Shown here piece by piece: positions 51,776-61,129 of a stretch of 64,000 nucleotides of DNA. Positions within the stretch are counted from its first letter, which is position 1; each line of letters opens with the position of its first letter. Below the pieces are notes generated by a model. It saw only the letters and a list, made by a program, of their open reading frames with translations. It did not search any database and was not told where the DNA came from. The position numbers were made by a program, and so were the translations under genes. The stretch is from Brumicola pallidula DSM 14239 = ACAM 615 (GTDB taxonomy: Bacteria > Pseudomonadota > Gammaproteobacteria > Enterobacterales > Alteromonadaceae), in the NCBI RefSeq assembly GCF_000428905.1, contig NZ_AUAV01000016.1:1-64000 (forward strand), in the 5' to 3' direction.

Positions 51776-52942
51776 ATGCACAACGAAGTCGATTTTAATT
51801 CTCCCACTATTGTAAGAACCGGTGTTTTGCTGGGCACAATAGGGGTCTTATCGTTTATTGTTCAACCAGGGCTTGTTCAGGGATTTGTGACCCAAATGGG
51901 CTTATCCGAAGCTAGTGCTAATGCATTGGCGTTTGATGAGATGTTAGGGGTCGCTATTGCCACCTTTGTTACGTCATTTCTTAAATCCAAAATTAATTGG
52001 CGGCATATTCTCACCACTGCGCTTGCATTCGCTGTTTTGGGAAATTTTTTCTCTGTATTCGCAATGTCATCTCTGGATTTCTTATCAGCCGCTCGCTTCA
52101 TTACTGGATTGGGAGAAGGGGCAATCATTTCACTTAGTTTTACCATAATTGGCCTAACTAAACGCGTCGAACGAAATTTAGCAGCGTATCTCGTGTTATT
52201 GCTAACCTATGGTGCTTTTGGCTTGTGGATTATGCCACAAGCATTCAGCACAGTTGGCTTGGAAGGGATCTTTATTATATGGGGGAGCATCACTGCATTA
52301 TGTTTTTTTGTAGTAAAGCACATTCCCGCATCGTCAAATCAAGCAGTCAATCCTGAAACTAGCGCTATTAATATGCCGATGTCTACTAAATTGACTGCGC
52401 TGTTGGGCGTACTTTTGTTTAATTTGGCAATAGGTGTTGCTTGGGCCAATTTATTTTTAATAGGAATGGAAATAGAACCCAACGAACAAGCGATTGCTAA
52501 CGCCTTACTAATATCGCAATTCTTCGCTATTTTAGGCGCTTTGATCCCCGTCTTCATGGAGCAAAAGTTGGGCCTGTTCAAGCCGATCCTGCTTACTATT
52601 TTTGGTAGTATTATCTCTATTTCATTATTGATGAATGATCCTACGCTGACCACGTTTATTATTGCAGTAAGTTGTTTCAACTTTTTATGGAACTTTGGAC
52701 TTCCTTTTGTATTGAGTGGTGTTGGCAATTTAGATAAAAACGGTCATATGATCAGTCTTGCTATCGCCCTACAAATGACAGGCTTGGGTTTTGGACCTTT
52801 CTTCGCTGCCATTGTGTTAGGCAATGAAGGTAGCTTTTACGATGTTCAAATACTCATTGTCTCCTTATATTTATGCTGCTGTGTGCCATTAATGTTAGCC
52901 TTAAATGCGCATCGAAAAAAGTTAAAAAAGGCGCTTGTGTAA
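51776..52942 (+). CDS. MFS transporter
   Basis: 388 residues from the ATG at 51776 with AAGGTG upstream; a GTG four codons earlier is less likely. About twelve membrane helices with a central cytosolic loop (KHIPASSNQAVNPETSA). Motif A is not well conserved (FLKSKINWRHILT), but RFITGLGEGAIISLSFTIIGL matches motif B/C-like sections of aromatic-compound and sugar symporters. Flanked on both sides by AraC regulators, it probably moves the pathway substrate across the inner membrane. Confidence 0.8.
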   Translation: MHNEVDFNSPTIVRTGVLLGTIGVLSFIVQPGLVQGFVTQMGLSEASANALAFDEMLGVAIATFVTSFLKSKINWRHILTTALAFAVLGNFFSVFAMSSLDFLSAARFITGLGEGAIISLSFTIIGLTKRVERNLAAYLVLLLTYGAFGLWIMPQAFSTVGLEGIFIIWGSITALCFFVVKHIPASSNQAVNPETSAINMPMSTKLTALLGVLLFNLAIGVAWANLFLIGMEIEPNEQAIANALLISQFFAILGALIPVFMEQKLGLFKPILLTIFGSIISISLLMNDPTLTTFIIAVSCFNFLWNFGLPFVLSGVGNLDKNGHMISLAIALQMTGLGFGPFFAAIVLGNEGSFYDVQILIVSLYLCCCVPLMLALNAHRKKLKKALV

Positions 52943-53109
52943 CCTAATTTTTGTGTTGCTAGGGGCTGGTACTAAGACTTATTATTAACACCAATTTACG
53001 CCTTACCTTACATCGTAGCAGGTGGCAAGTAGCGCAATCTTGGATGTCGATCAATTGCAAATAATAGGGTATGGTCTATTAAATTCATTAGTTTAGTTAT
53101 CGAGTAAAA

Positions 53110-54165
53110 ATGAGGGGTCGATTGTATAATCGCAGTGACGGACTTGAACCTCAAATATGGTCGAGCGTGCTGCGTAGTCTGCAATTTCATCTTGCTGAAC
53201 ATAATATTGATACCCCGCATTTGTTGCATGAATGCGGTATCGCGATTGATGATTTAGAGCATCCCCATGGACAAATCCCACTAAACCGATATCTGAACTT
53301 TTTAAACAAAGCAGCAAAAGAAGCTGATGATCCGTTGATTGGCATTAAGTTATCAAAGTCTATAGGGCCGGAACTATTGGGCGCGCTTGGTTTCTTATTT
53401 CTATCCTCAAGAACTTTATATGATGGGCTAGATGCGATATGCCAATATCAAAACCTATTCCAAGAATCAACTCAGCTATCGTTGGACAGAATGGGAAGTC
53501 ACTATATTCTGGGATATCAAGTGTATGGCATGGGCAATATAGACACGCGTCTTGATGTCGAATTCAGTATCGCCTATACCGCTCGGTTGATTCGCTTGTT
53601 CTCAAACAATCAAGTTAAATCAGTTAAAATGCTTTTTAGGCATTCGCCATCAGTGTCAGTTTCACACTATCTTAGGTTAGCGGGGCTGCCATGTGAATTT
53701 AATCAAGCGGTCAATGGGGTTTCGATTAAGGCTGAGGATATTAGCTTTAAAGGCGCCAGATTTGATCCTGATCTCACCCAGATTTTAACCGATTACTTGG
53801 ATGCTGATTTAGCCTCGAAAAATCAAGTAAACAGCTTTTCCGACCAAGTCAGAACCGCGATCATGAGTGAGCAAGGTCAAGAAACAGTTACCGCTAAGCT
53901 CATTGCACACAGACTAGGCGTTTCTATACCAACATTTTTTCGTAGATTAAAGCTAGAAAATGAGTCATTTAAGACCATGTTGGACAATGTGCATTATGAA
54001 TTGGCATGCAAATATTTATCTGAAACACAGCTGAACATCTATCAAATAAGTCATTTGCTGGGTTTCTCATCGACACCAAGTTTTACTAGGGCATTTAAAA
54101 AATGGACCAATGGAATCACTCCCAGCGCCTATTTAACTCAACTTAAGAGAAACCAAGGACTGTAG
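53110..54165 (+). CDS. AraC-family regulator upstream of the TonB receptor operon
   Basis: 351 residues, same OruR/ArgR-type architecture as the regulators at 12144 and 50580: sensor domain (IDDLEHPHGQIPLNRYLNFLN, GPELLGALGFLFLSSRTL) and C-terminal helix-turn-helix pair (AKLIAHRLGVSIPTFFRRLKLENESFKTMLD, then ISHLLGFSSTPSFTRAFKKWTNGITPSAY). It precedes the receptor gene by 110 bases on the same strand and probably controls the receptor-ferredoxin-reductase-sulfatase genes. Confidence 0.88.
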   Translation: MRGRLYNRSDGLEPQIWSSVLRSLQFHLAEHNIDTPHLLHECGIAIDDLEHPHGQIPLNRYLNFLNKAAKEADDPLIGIKLSKSIGPELLGALGFLFLSSRTLYDGLDAICQYQNLFQESTQLSLDRMGSHYILGYQVYGMGNIDTRLDVEFSIAYTARLIRLFSNNQVKSVKMLFRHSPSVSVSHYLRLAGLPCEFNQAVNGVSIKAEDISFKGARFDPDLTQILTDYLDADLASKNQVNSFSDQVRTAIMSEQGQETVTAKLIAHRLGVSIPTFFRRLKLENESFKTMLDNVHYELACKYLSETQLNIYQISHLLGFSSTPSFTRAFKKWTNGITPSAYLTQLKRNQGL

Positions 54166-54275
54166 TTTTAGTTCCCCGCTTAAACACTTTGTCCTCATAT
54201 GCTAAGTACAATCCTGTCAGAAGTGAGTATGTTGATCCTATTAACAAATACGTAACAGGGATTAAAGGCACTTAC

Positions 54276-56579
54276 ATGAAACTAAAAAAATCATCAATTT
54301 ATATAGCGCTTGCATTGGGTTTAACCGTTGTCGGGCAGGCTCATTCGCAACAAGAAGCACAAGAAGAAAAGAAAGATAAGCTTTTTGAAGTCATTGAAAT
54401 TACCGCAACTAAACGCTCTGAGTCAATTCAAGAAGTGCCGGTTTCTGTATCAGCGTTATCAGGCCAACAGTTAGATGCTTTAGGCATCAGCGACAATGCC
54501 GAAATCACTCAACAAATTCCTAATTTCCAAGTAAACGCCTGGTCTCCTCAGTTAACTATTTTTAACTTGCGAGGGGTTTCACAAAATAACTTTGTAGATA
54601 ACTTAGAAGCGCCAATTGCTGTGTACCAAGACGAATCTTACATTGCCAGTATGAATGCAATTTCAGGCCAAATGTTCGATATTGAACGAGTTGAAGTGTT
54701 GCGAGGCCCTCAAGGAACCTTGTTTGGTCGAAACGCAACAGGAGGCTTAGTTCACTATATCAGTCGCGGTGCCAGCGATGAATATACAAATGGTTTTGTT
54801 GATGTATCGGTTGGTTCGTTCAATCGTCAGAGCGTTGAAGGTGCAATTGGTGGCGCAATATCCGATAATGTTAGAGCTCGTTTTGCCTTTAGACATGAAA
54901 CCGCAGATGGCTATATAGAACCGATGGCAGGCGTTCCTGATGTTGACCAAAGAGCGATTGGTGGTGCCGATGGTTATGGCTTAAGAGGTACCATAGAAGT
55001 CGACTTTTCGGATACTTTGCTTGGTGAATTCATCATTAAATATTCTAAGGATGATGACGTACCGACGGGTGGATACGTATTCGAAAATTGTGATTTTGAT
55101 GCCAACGAATTATGCCCCGTTGATGCTTCAGGTCGTGCAATTGTGACTGGGGGCGTGGTCTCTGGCGACGAGCACAAACACATGAACGATACTCGCGGTT
55201 TTTTAAACCGAGAAGTAACTAGCTTGACTGCCAAGTTAACTAAGCAATTTGATGAGTTTGAATTGGTCAGTATTACTAATCATTTGAATATGGATAAGTC
55301 TTATTTGGAGGATGGTGATGCTTTTAACGCACCTATCGTTGTATTTGGACAAGATACTGACTTCACTCAATTTTCACAAGAGTTGAGAATGTCCGGCGAT
55401 ACGGACCGCTTAAAATGGCAAGTCGGCGGTTACTATATGGATATCGATATGGATACTGACGCTTTAACTATAGGGGCTCCGAATATTGATTTATCATTCG
55501 GGTTATTTGAGGCCGGCATTATATCAGCTCCGACTGTTTTTGATGATTTCCCTTTCGATGGCCGTTCAGATAGAGAATATAATTTAACCGTTGAAAATGT
55601 CTCCGTGTTTGGTCAAATTGATTATGACCTTGCGGATGACATGATGTTAACTGCGGGATTGAGATACTCAAAAGATACCAAAAATATTAATTGGGTTGCC
55701 TTCTTCAGTTCGGATCAACAAGCCGAGCGTATTCCATATGCAGCTACTGAAAGTAACCTAAATGTTGAAGCTGCAAGCATATTTAATCGGTTTGCTGATG
55801 ACAGTATCGACTATTCAGACTATGCAGCAAGACTGTCGTTGAAGAAACAGTTTTCAGATTCAACAATGGGTTTTGTGTCTTGGAACAGAGGCATAAAAGG
55901 AGGCAACTGGACTTTATCATCGGGTGTTTCTCCCGAGCGTTTCCGGCACGAGCCAGAAGTCTTGAATTCGTTTGAAGTAGGTATAAAAACAGAGCTAGCC
56001 AAGGGTACACGCTTAAATGCAACCACTTACTACTATGATTATGATGACTATCAAACGTTTGTTGCTATTCCTCCTGGTGAAGTTTCGCCCAATCCACAAA
56101 TTGGTAATTCCGATGCAACCGCCTACGGTGCAGAATTAGAACTCATTAGTTCGTTAACCGATAACTTTGATATGATGCTTGGCTTAGCATTTAGTAATTC
56201 AGAAGTTGAAGCTATTCAAGCAGGTGCTTCGCCGGTATTAAACGCAGAGTTTCCTAATGCGCCAAGCGTGTCTGGTAACTACCTATTTCGTTATTATAAG
56301 GAGTTAGGTGAAAATACAGTCGTGTTCCAGTTTGATGGCGCGTATTACGGAGACCAATTTTTAGAAGTAACTAACGGCCCGGGTACGCTGCAAGAAGCTT
56401 ATAATATATCCAACCTAAGTGTGACTTATGAAACCGAATCTTGGAGCTTTAGTGTGTGGTCAAAGAACCTATTTGACGAACGTTACAAAGCCTACTCTCT
56501 TGACTTAGGCGCATTGGGCGCGACGACTTATTATGCGCCGCCTCGTACTTCTGGTGTATCTGCAAGATATGAATTTTAA
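54276..56579 (+). CDS. TonB-dependent receptor of the catabolic cluster
   Basis: 767 residues from the ATG at 54276, where the signal peptide starts (KKSSIYIALALGLTVVGQAHSQ); the frame is open from 54189 but the extra 29 residues are not signal-like. A TonB box-like IEITATKR lies near the N-terminus, followed by the plug (IQEVPVSVSALSGQQLDALG, FNLRGVSQNNF, VEVLRGPQGTLFGRNATGGLVHYIS) and a barrel ending VSARYEF. It is of the FyuA/CirA-like class common for non-siderophore aromatic and steroid substrates in marine bacteria. The gene is followed by ferredoxin (18 bases) and reductase, so its cargo is probably the P450 substrate. Confidence 0.9.
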   Translation: MKLKKSSIYIALALGLTVVGQAHSQQEAQEEKKDKLFEVIEITATKRSESIQEVPVSVSALSGQQLDALGISDNAEITQQIPNFQVNAWSPQLTIFNLRGVSQNNFVDNLEAPIAVYQDESYIASMNAISGQMFDIERVEVLRGPQGTLFGRNATGGLVHYISRGASDEYTNGFVDVSVGSFNRQSVEGAIGGAISDNVRARFAFRHETADGYIEPMAGVPDVDQRAIGGADGYGLRGTIEVDFSDTLLGEFIIKYSKDDDVPTGGYVFENCDFDANELCPVDASGRAIVTGGVVSGDEHKHMNDTRGFLNREVTSLTAKLTKQFDEFELVSITNHLNMDKSYLEDGDAFNAPIVVFGQDTDFTQFSQELRMSGDTDRLKWQVGGYYMDIDMDTDALTIGAPNIDLSFGLFEAGIISAPTVFDDFPFDGRSDREYNLTVENVSVFGQIDYDLADDMMLTAGLRYSKDTKNINWVAFFSSDQQAERIPYAATESNLNVEAASIFNRFADDSIDYSDYAARLSLKKQFSDSTMGFVSWNRGIKGGNWTLSSGVSPERFRHEPEVLNSFEVGIKTELAKGTRLNATTYYYDYDDYQTFVAIPPGEVSPNPQIGNSDATAYGAELELISSLTDNFDMMLGLAFSNSEVEAIQAGASPVLNAEFPNAPSVSGNYLFRYYKELGENTVVFQFDGAYYGDQFLEVTNGPGTLQEAYNISNLSVTYETESWSFSVWSKNLFDERYKAYSLDLGALGATTYYAPPRTSGVSARYEF

Positions 56580-56597
56580 GTGTAATAGGAGTAGTAG

Positions 56598-56918
56598 ATG
56601 ACAATTATTAAATATGTAGATGCAGAAAATAACGTAACTGAAGTTGAAGCGGAGACTGGCGAAAGTATCATGTCATTGGCCGTAAATAACATGGTTGATG
56701 GAATTGTTGGTGAATGCGGCGGAGCGCAAGCTTGCGCAACGTGCCATTGTTATTTGGACAATAAATATGCTAAACACTTTTCTGAAATGAGTGAAATGGA
56801 AGAAGCCATGCTTGAATCAGCTCCTCAACGGACTGAAACGAGTCGCTTATCATGTCAGTTAATGCTAAAAGACGATACACCTGATATAGAAGTGTCGCTT
56901 CCTTCGTCTCAATACTAA
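56598..56918 (+). CDS. [2Fe-2S] ferredoxin, putidaredoxin/adrenodoxin type
   Basis: 106 residues. Cluster ligands are CGGAQACATC (C-x5-C-x2-C) and the later C in SRLSCQLM, the spacing of adrenodoxin/putidaredoxin ferredoxins that feed P450s. Gene order receptor, ferredoxin, ferredoxin reductase with tiny gaps shows co-transcription. The only P450 in the window (45994) is the likely electron acceptor. Confidence 0.93.
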   Translation: MTIIKYVDAENNVTEVEAETGESIMSLAVNNMVDGIVGECGGAQACATCHCYLDNKYAKHFSEMSEMEEAMLESAPQRTETSRLSCQLMLKDDTPDIEVSLPSSQY

Positions 56919-56932
56919 GTACGGCTGTTAAA

Positions 56933-58150
56933 ATGGATAAAGATATGAATTTGGTAGTGATAGTTGGTGGTGGTCATGCTGCCGCTGAGGCTGCGATTGC
57001 TTTGCGCATTCAAGGTTGGGAAGGCGACATAAAGCTTATTAGCGATGAAGACGTTCTACCCTATCAACGCCCGCCTTTGTCAAAAGGGTATTTTCATAAA
57101 ACGGTTACGTCCGCACAGCTGTTAATTAAAAAACAAGCGTTATATGAAAAGGCTAATGTGGATGTAATGCTAGGTTTGTCGGTGGTCGCCATCGACAGAT
57201 TATCTCAAACCGTTACTGTGTCATCAGGCGCCATAATTGGATACAGCCATTTAATTATCGCGACAGGTGCACAAGCTCGTATATTGAACATTCCGGGTGC
57301 TGAACTTCCTTGTGTGAGTTACCTTAGAACCTTGAATGATGCCAATAATATTATCGCCAATATTAAAAGTAACTCGCACTTGTTGGTTATTGGTGCGGGT
57401 TATATTGGTTTAGAATTAGCCGCTTCTGCGAGGAAAATCGGTGCTAGAGTGACTATTTTGGAAAGCTTTGAAAGGGTCCTTTCACGTGTCACTAACGAGC
57501 AAATGTCGGGGTTTTATCAGGGCTTGCATAAAGACAATGGCGTTGACCTAAAGTTAAATATAGGGATTGAAGAAATTCATACAACGGAAGACGGCTATGT
57601 GGCTACGTTAAATGACGGTAGTAATGTTGCCTTCGATCATACGGTTGTGGGTATTGGGGTAATTCCAAATACAGGCTTAGCTGAAGCAGCTGGATTAGAA
57701 TGCGACAATGGGATTGTAGTAAATGAGCATACGCTCACTTCAGATCCCACTATTTATGCGATTGGCGATGTCAGTAACCACCCCAATGAGTTTTACGCAC
57801 GAAACATTCGATTAGAGTCGGTGCCCAGCGCAATGGAACAAGCAAAGGTCGCGGCTGCAAACATTTGCGGCAAGCCTAAAATCCATAATTCATTTCCGTG
57901 GTTTTGGTCAGATCAATATGACGTTAAACTGCAAACGGCGGGTTTATCTCAGGGTTATGATGAAACCGTTGTTCGTGGTGATATGACACAGAAAAAATTC
58001 GCCTTATTTTATCTCAAAAAAGGCAAGATAATTGCCGTGGATGCGATCAATTCGCCAAAAGACTTTATGAAAGCCAAAGCGCTCATTCCGCAAGGCCTAA
58101 CCGTATCTAAGGACAAGCTAGCGGATATTACAAAAAATTGGTTTGATTGA
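56933..58150 (+). CDS. NAD(P)H-ferredoxin reductase, putidaredoxin-reductase type
   Basis: 405 residues, FAD-dependent pyridine nucleotide-disulfide fold: VVIVGGGHAAAEAAIALR (FAD), PYQRPPLSKGY, IIATGAQAR, LLVIGAGYIGLELAASARKIGARVTILE (NADH), IYAIGDVSNHPNEFY. This is the usual partner of putidaredoxin-like ferredoxins. It completes a class I P450 electron chain with the ferredoxin gene 14 bases upstream. Confidence 0.93.
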   Translation: MDKDMNLVVIVGGGHAAAEAAIALRIQGWEGDIKLISDEDVLPYQRPPLSKGYFHKTVTSAQLLIKKQALYEKANVDVMLGLSVVAIDRLSQTVTVSSGAIIGYSHLIIATGAQARILNIPGAELPCVSYLRTLNDANNIIANIKSNSHLLVIGAGYIGLELAASARKIGARVTILESFERVLSRVTNEQMSGFYQGLHKDNGVDLKLNIGIEEIHTTEDGYVATLNDGSNVAFDHTVVGIGVIPNTGLAEAAGLECDNGIVVNEHTLTSDPTIYAIGDVSNHPNEFYARNIRLESVPSAMEQAKVAAANICGKPKIHNSFPWFWSDQYDVKLQTAGLSQGYDETVVRGDMTQKKFALFYLKKGKIIAVDAINSPKDFMKAKALIPQGLTVSKDKLADITKNWFD

Positions 58151-58190
58151 CTGATTGATTGACCGATTGACCGATTGACCGATTGATTGC
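58147..58190. repeat. GATTGACC-type short tandem repeat
   Basis: GATTGACT GATT GATTGACC GATTGACC GATTGACC GATTGATT runs from the reductase stop codon; 8-base units with small changes. Possible slippage site; no function assigned. Confidence 0.8.
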
Positions 58191-58303
58191 TGGTGGAGTG
58201 AGTAAGACACAGGAAGCCTATTTTGAAGATAATTAAACCTAAGTTGAAGACCACTAGAACCAAAGCTAGTAAAGCTGATATCGATAAATTCGATTATCTT
58301 TTT

Positions 58304-59971
58304 ATGCTCAGAAATCTGTTTGTGAGCATGCTCATGGTGACACTTTTTGGTTGCTCACAAATGCATGAAGAAAACCAATCTTCTGAAAAGCCTAATGTAT
58401 TGCTGATTGTGGTAGACGACATGGGCATGGCAGATTTAGGTCGTTTGGGAGGTGAGATACCCACCCCGAATATAGATAAACTTGCTAATCAAGGTGTATT
58501 ATTTACCAATTTTCACACATCCCCTGTTTGTTCTTCTACACGCGCAATGCTCCTAACCGGTGTCGATAATCATAAAGCTGGGTTGGGCAATATGGCCGAA
58601 GAATTAGCCCCTAATCAAGTTGGTCAGCCGGGCTATGAAGGCCAGTTAAATGACAGTGTAGTGACGATTGCCTCGTTACTTAGAGACGAGGGATATAGCA
58701 CATTTATGACTGGTAAATGGCATTTAGGCATGTCGTTAGAGGCGAGTCCCTGGGCAAAAGGTTTTGACAAATCTTTTAGCATGTTGGCTGGTGGTGCCAG
58801 TCACTTTAGTGATATGAAGCCCGCTTATCACCCGGAGCCAAACGGTCAAGCGCCGTATCGCCAAGACCAGCAAATAGTAAATAAATTGCCTGATAATTTT
58901 GCGTTTTCTTCGCAATTTTTCACCGACCAAATGATTAGCTACCTGCAACAAAGGGATGCTCATAAACCATTTTTTGCCTATCTTTCATTTACCGCTCCAC
59001 ATTGGCCAATACAAGCTCCTCAATACATAATTGACAAATATAAGGGCAAGTATGACATTGGTTATGATGTCGTCCGTGAGCAGCGTTTACAAAAGCAAAT
59101 ATCCCTAGGCATCGTGCCGCCACAAACTAAAAGTATTGCAGCTACAACGGCATGGGAAAATCTTTCTGCTATTGAAAAGCAAACTGAAGCTCGCACAATG
59201 GAAGTCTATGCGGCCATGATTGACGACCTTGACCAGCACATTGGTCGTTTGATTACGTGGCTTGACGACCAACAACAGCTTGAAAAAACAGTGATTATTT
59301 TTATGTCTGACAATGGTGCGGAAGGCCACACTATTGATCAAACTTGGCCTCGCGCGCAGTTTCCAAAAATTCGAAAGAATATTGATGAGCGCCACGATTT
59401 TAGTTTTGCAAATATTGGCAAAGTAGGTAGTTACGCTTTTATCGGTCCTAATTGGGCTCAAGCTAGCTCACCCGCCTTTAGATTGTATAAAGGCTTTCCT
59501 ACCGAAGGCGGAACAAGAGTTCCCGCATTTATAACGTATCCTGCATTTGCAAATAGCAAAACAACAGATGAATTTTTTTCAGTGCAAGACATCTTACCTA
59601 CACTACTTGAAATAACCAAAATCAAGCACCCTGCTCCTATATACAATGGCATACAAATAGAAGCACCAAGCGGATTTTCAATGCTCGATATTTTAAGCGA
59701 TACCGAGTCGCCACACATCACTGCAACTCGAGTAAAAGGCGGCGAAATATTGGGTAAGTACATGATTCGAAAAGGAGCATACAAAGCGGTAAATATCCCA
59801 CCACCTCATGGCAACGGCAATTGGCAGCTTTATGATGTATCGACTGACCTTGCTGAAGCTAAGGACCTTTCCGACGAGTATCCCATTAAACTAGCGGAAC
59901 TTATTGTCGAATGGGAAAAGTATAGTCAAGAAAATGGCGTCATATTGCCAAGCCATGTCAGCGGTTACTAA
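58304..59971 (+). CDS. Arylsulfatase-like sulfatase, lipoprotein
   Basis: 555 residues from the ATG at 58304, which begins a lipoprotein signal (LRNLFVSMLMVTLFGC); a TTG at 58223 is open in frame but would bury the signal. Sulfatase landmarks: VLLIVVDDMGMADLG (metal Asp pair), SPVCSSTRAMLLTG (active-site loop, Cys codon at 58529), FMTGKWHLG, FAYLSFTAPHWPIQAP and FMSDNGAEG. It is related to the Pseudomonas AtsA-type family S1_4. The formylglycine motif is C-S-S-T-R instead of C-x-P/A-x-R. It follows the reductase and could remove sulfate from a sulfated aromatic substrate in the periplasm. Confidence 0.87.
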   Translation: MLRNLFVSMLMVTLFGCSQMHEENQSSEKPNVLLIVVDDMGMADLGRLGGEIPTPNIDKLANQGVLFTNFHTSPVCSSTRAMLLTGVDNHKAGLGNMAEELAPNQVGQPGYEGQLNDSVVTIASLLRDEGYSTFMTGKWHLGMSLEASPWAKGFDKSFSMLAGGASHFSDMKPAYHPEPNGQAPYRQDQQIVNKLPDNFAFSSQFFTDQMISYLQQRDAHKPFFAYLSFTAPHWPIQAPQYIIDKYKGKYDIGYDVVREQRLQKQISLGIVPPQTKSIAATTAWENLSAIEKQTEARTMEVYAAMIDDLDQHIGRLITWLDDQQQLEKTVIIFMSDNGAEGHTIDQTWPRAQFPKIRKNIDERHDFSFANIGKVGSYAFIGPNWAQASSPAFRLYKGFPTEGGTRVPAFITYPAFANSKTTDEFFSVQDILPTLLEITKIKHPAPIYNGIQIEAPSGFSMLDILSDTESPHITATRVKGGEILGKYMIRKGAYKAVNIPPPHGNGNWQLYDVSTDLAEAKDLSDEYPIKLAELIVEWEKYSQENGVILPSHVSGY

Positions 59972-60068
59972 AGCATGAAACTGCGCTGATCAGACTCATC
60001 AGCATCGTATTTCTGAGGCCATAGCAGGCTAATTACGAGTTGGCTGCTAACTATGGATGGGATGCTAA

Positions 60069-60953
60069 CTATGAGTCGCAGGCGTTAATAATCCACTCAG
60101 CAAAAATAGTGGATTTTATTGTGTTATTTTTAATTGAAGGCGAAATAAGATAATAAGAATGTGCTTCGTTTATCGGTTTATTAAGTAGGCGCATTAATTG
60201 ACCATCTTTTATAAACTGCTGGGTCTCAAGGGTATTTGCTAATGCCACGCCAGCACCAAGAACAGCCGCTCGAAGCGCTTGGCTAGCATTTGGGAAATAA
60301 ATATTTGAATGCATTTGACTTGATTCTACACCGTGCTTTTCCATCCAGCGTTGCCAGGACACTTGCCCATCATGGATAAAGGTCAATTGAGACATATTGT
60401 TAAGGTGTATTCGCTGTTTTTCAGCGTTTAATAGTGCAGGACTGCAAACGGGGTAAAGAACTGGGGCGCCGATTTTGGTCATCACCCTATCATCAATGTT
60501 AGGAGCGCCATAACAAATAGCAATGTCGATATCTCGCGGGATCTCACGCTGCTGAGATTCAATTTCACGAACCGTGATCGTGATGTCTGGGTATTTCTCG
60601 TAGAAAGAGCAGATATGTTGTGCTGCCCAACTAGCTGCGATTGATTGCGTGCACCCCACAATAAGTGAGCCGCTGACCGTCTCAGGATCAAGATTTCGTG
60701 CGCCGTCAATGATCAGGTCCAATCCTTGTGATACAGACATCAATAAACGCGAACCTGCAGGTGTTAACGAGAGCGTATTGTGCGCGCGTGAAAACAAGGC
60801 GACGCCTAACCTTTCCTCCAACTGCCTTACTTGATGAGAGATAGCACCTTGCGTGACACCCAATTCGGCTCCAGCTCTCCCCATGTGTAAGTTAATGGCG
60901 GCAGATTCAAAAGCCCGCAAACTAGATAGGGGCATAGTTCTTCGATCAATCAT
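60069..60953 (-). CDS. LysR-family regulator
   Basis: 294 residues, GcvA-like group: N-terminal helix-turn-helix (LSSLRAFESAAINLHMGRAGAELGVTQGAISHQVRQLEERLG, FSRAHNTLSLTPAG) and the effector-binding domain (LIVGCTQSIAASWAAQHICSFYEKYPDITITV). Divergent from the succinate-semialdehyde dehydrogenase gene with 176 bases between, so it probably controls that operon. Confidence 0.92.
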   Translation of the reverse strand: MIDRRTMPLSSLRAFESAAINLHMGRAGAELGVTQGAISHQVRQLEERLGVALFSRAHNTLSLTPAGSRLLMSVSQGLDLIIDGARNLDPETVSGSLIVGCTQSIAASWAAQHICSFYEKYPDITITVREIESQQREIPRDIDIAICYGAPNIDDRVMTKIGAPVLYPVCSPALLNAEKQRIHLNNMSQLTFIHDGQVSWQRWMEKHGVESSQMHSNIYFPNASQALRAAVLGAGVALANTLETQQFIKDGQLMRLLNKPINEAHSYYLISPSIKNNTIKSTIFAEWIINACDS

Positions 60954-60969
60954 AGTCTCAACTCTTTAT

Positions 60970-61008
60970 AAGTGCGTTAAAAAAGTGCGTTAAAAAAGTG
61001 CGTTAAAA
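60970..61008. repeat. Three tandem copies of a 13-bp unit in the lysR promoter region
   Basis: AAGTGCGTTAAAA repeats three times, followed by a fourth partial copy with a change. It lies 16 bases upstream of the lysR start and 121 bases before the divergent dehydrogenase gene. It could be a regulator binding array or a slippage tract. Confidence 0.85.
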
Positions 61009-61129
61009 AACTGCATGTAGTGAATTATTGCGATGAATAATACTAATGAGGATAGCTAATATTATTCGTTTGTGTGCAATATCTTTATTTAATACCTTAT
61101 CTGCATTGAATTTCCAAGGATTATATTAA

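Noticed and set aside
58147-58190. CRISPR-like short repeats
   Set aside because: 8-base units directly abutting without spacers; a simple tandem repeat.
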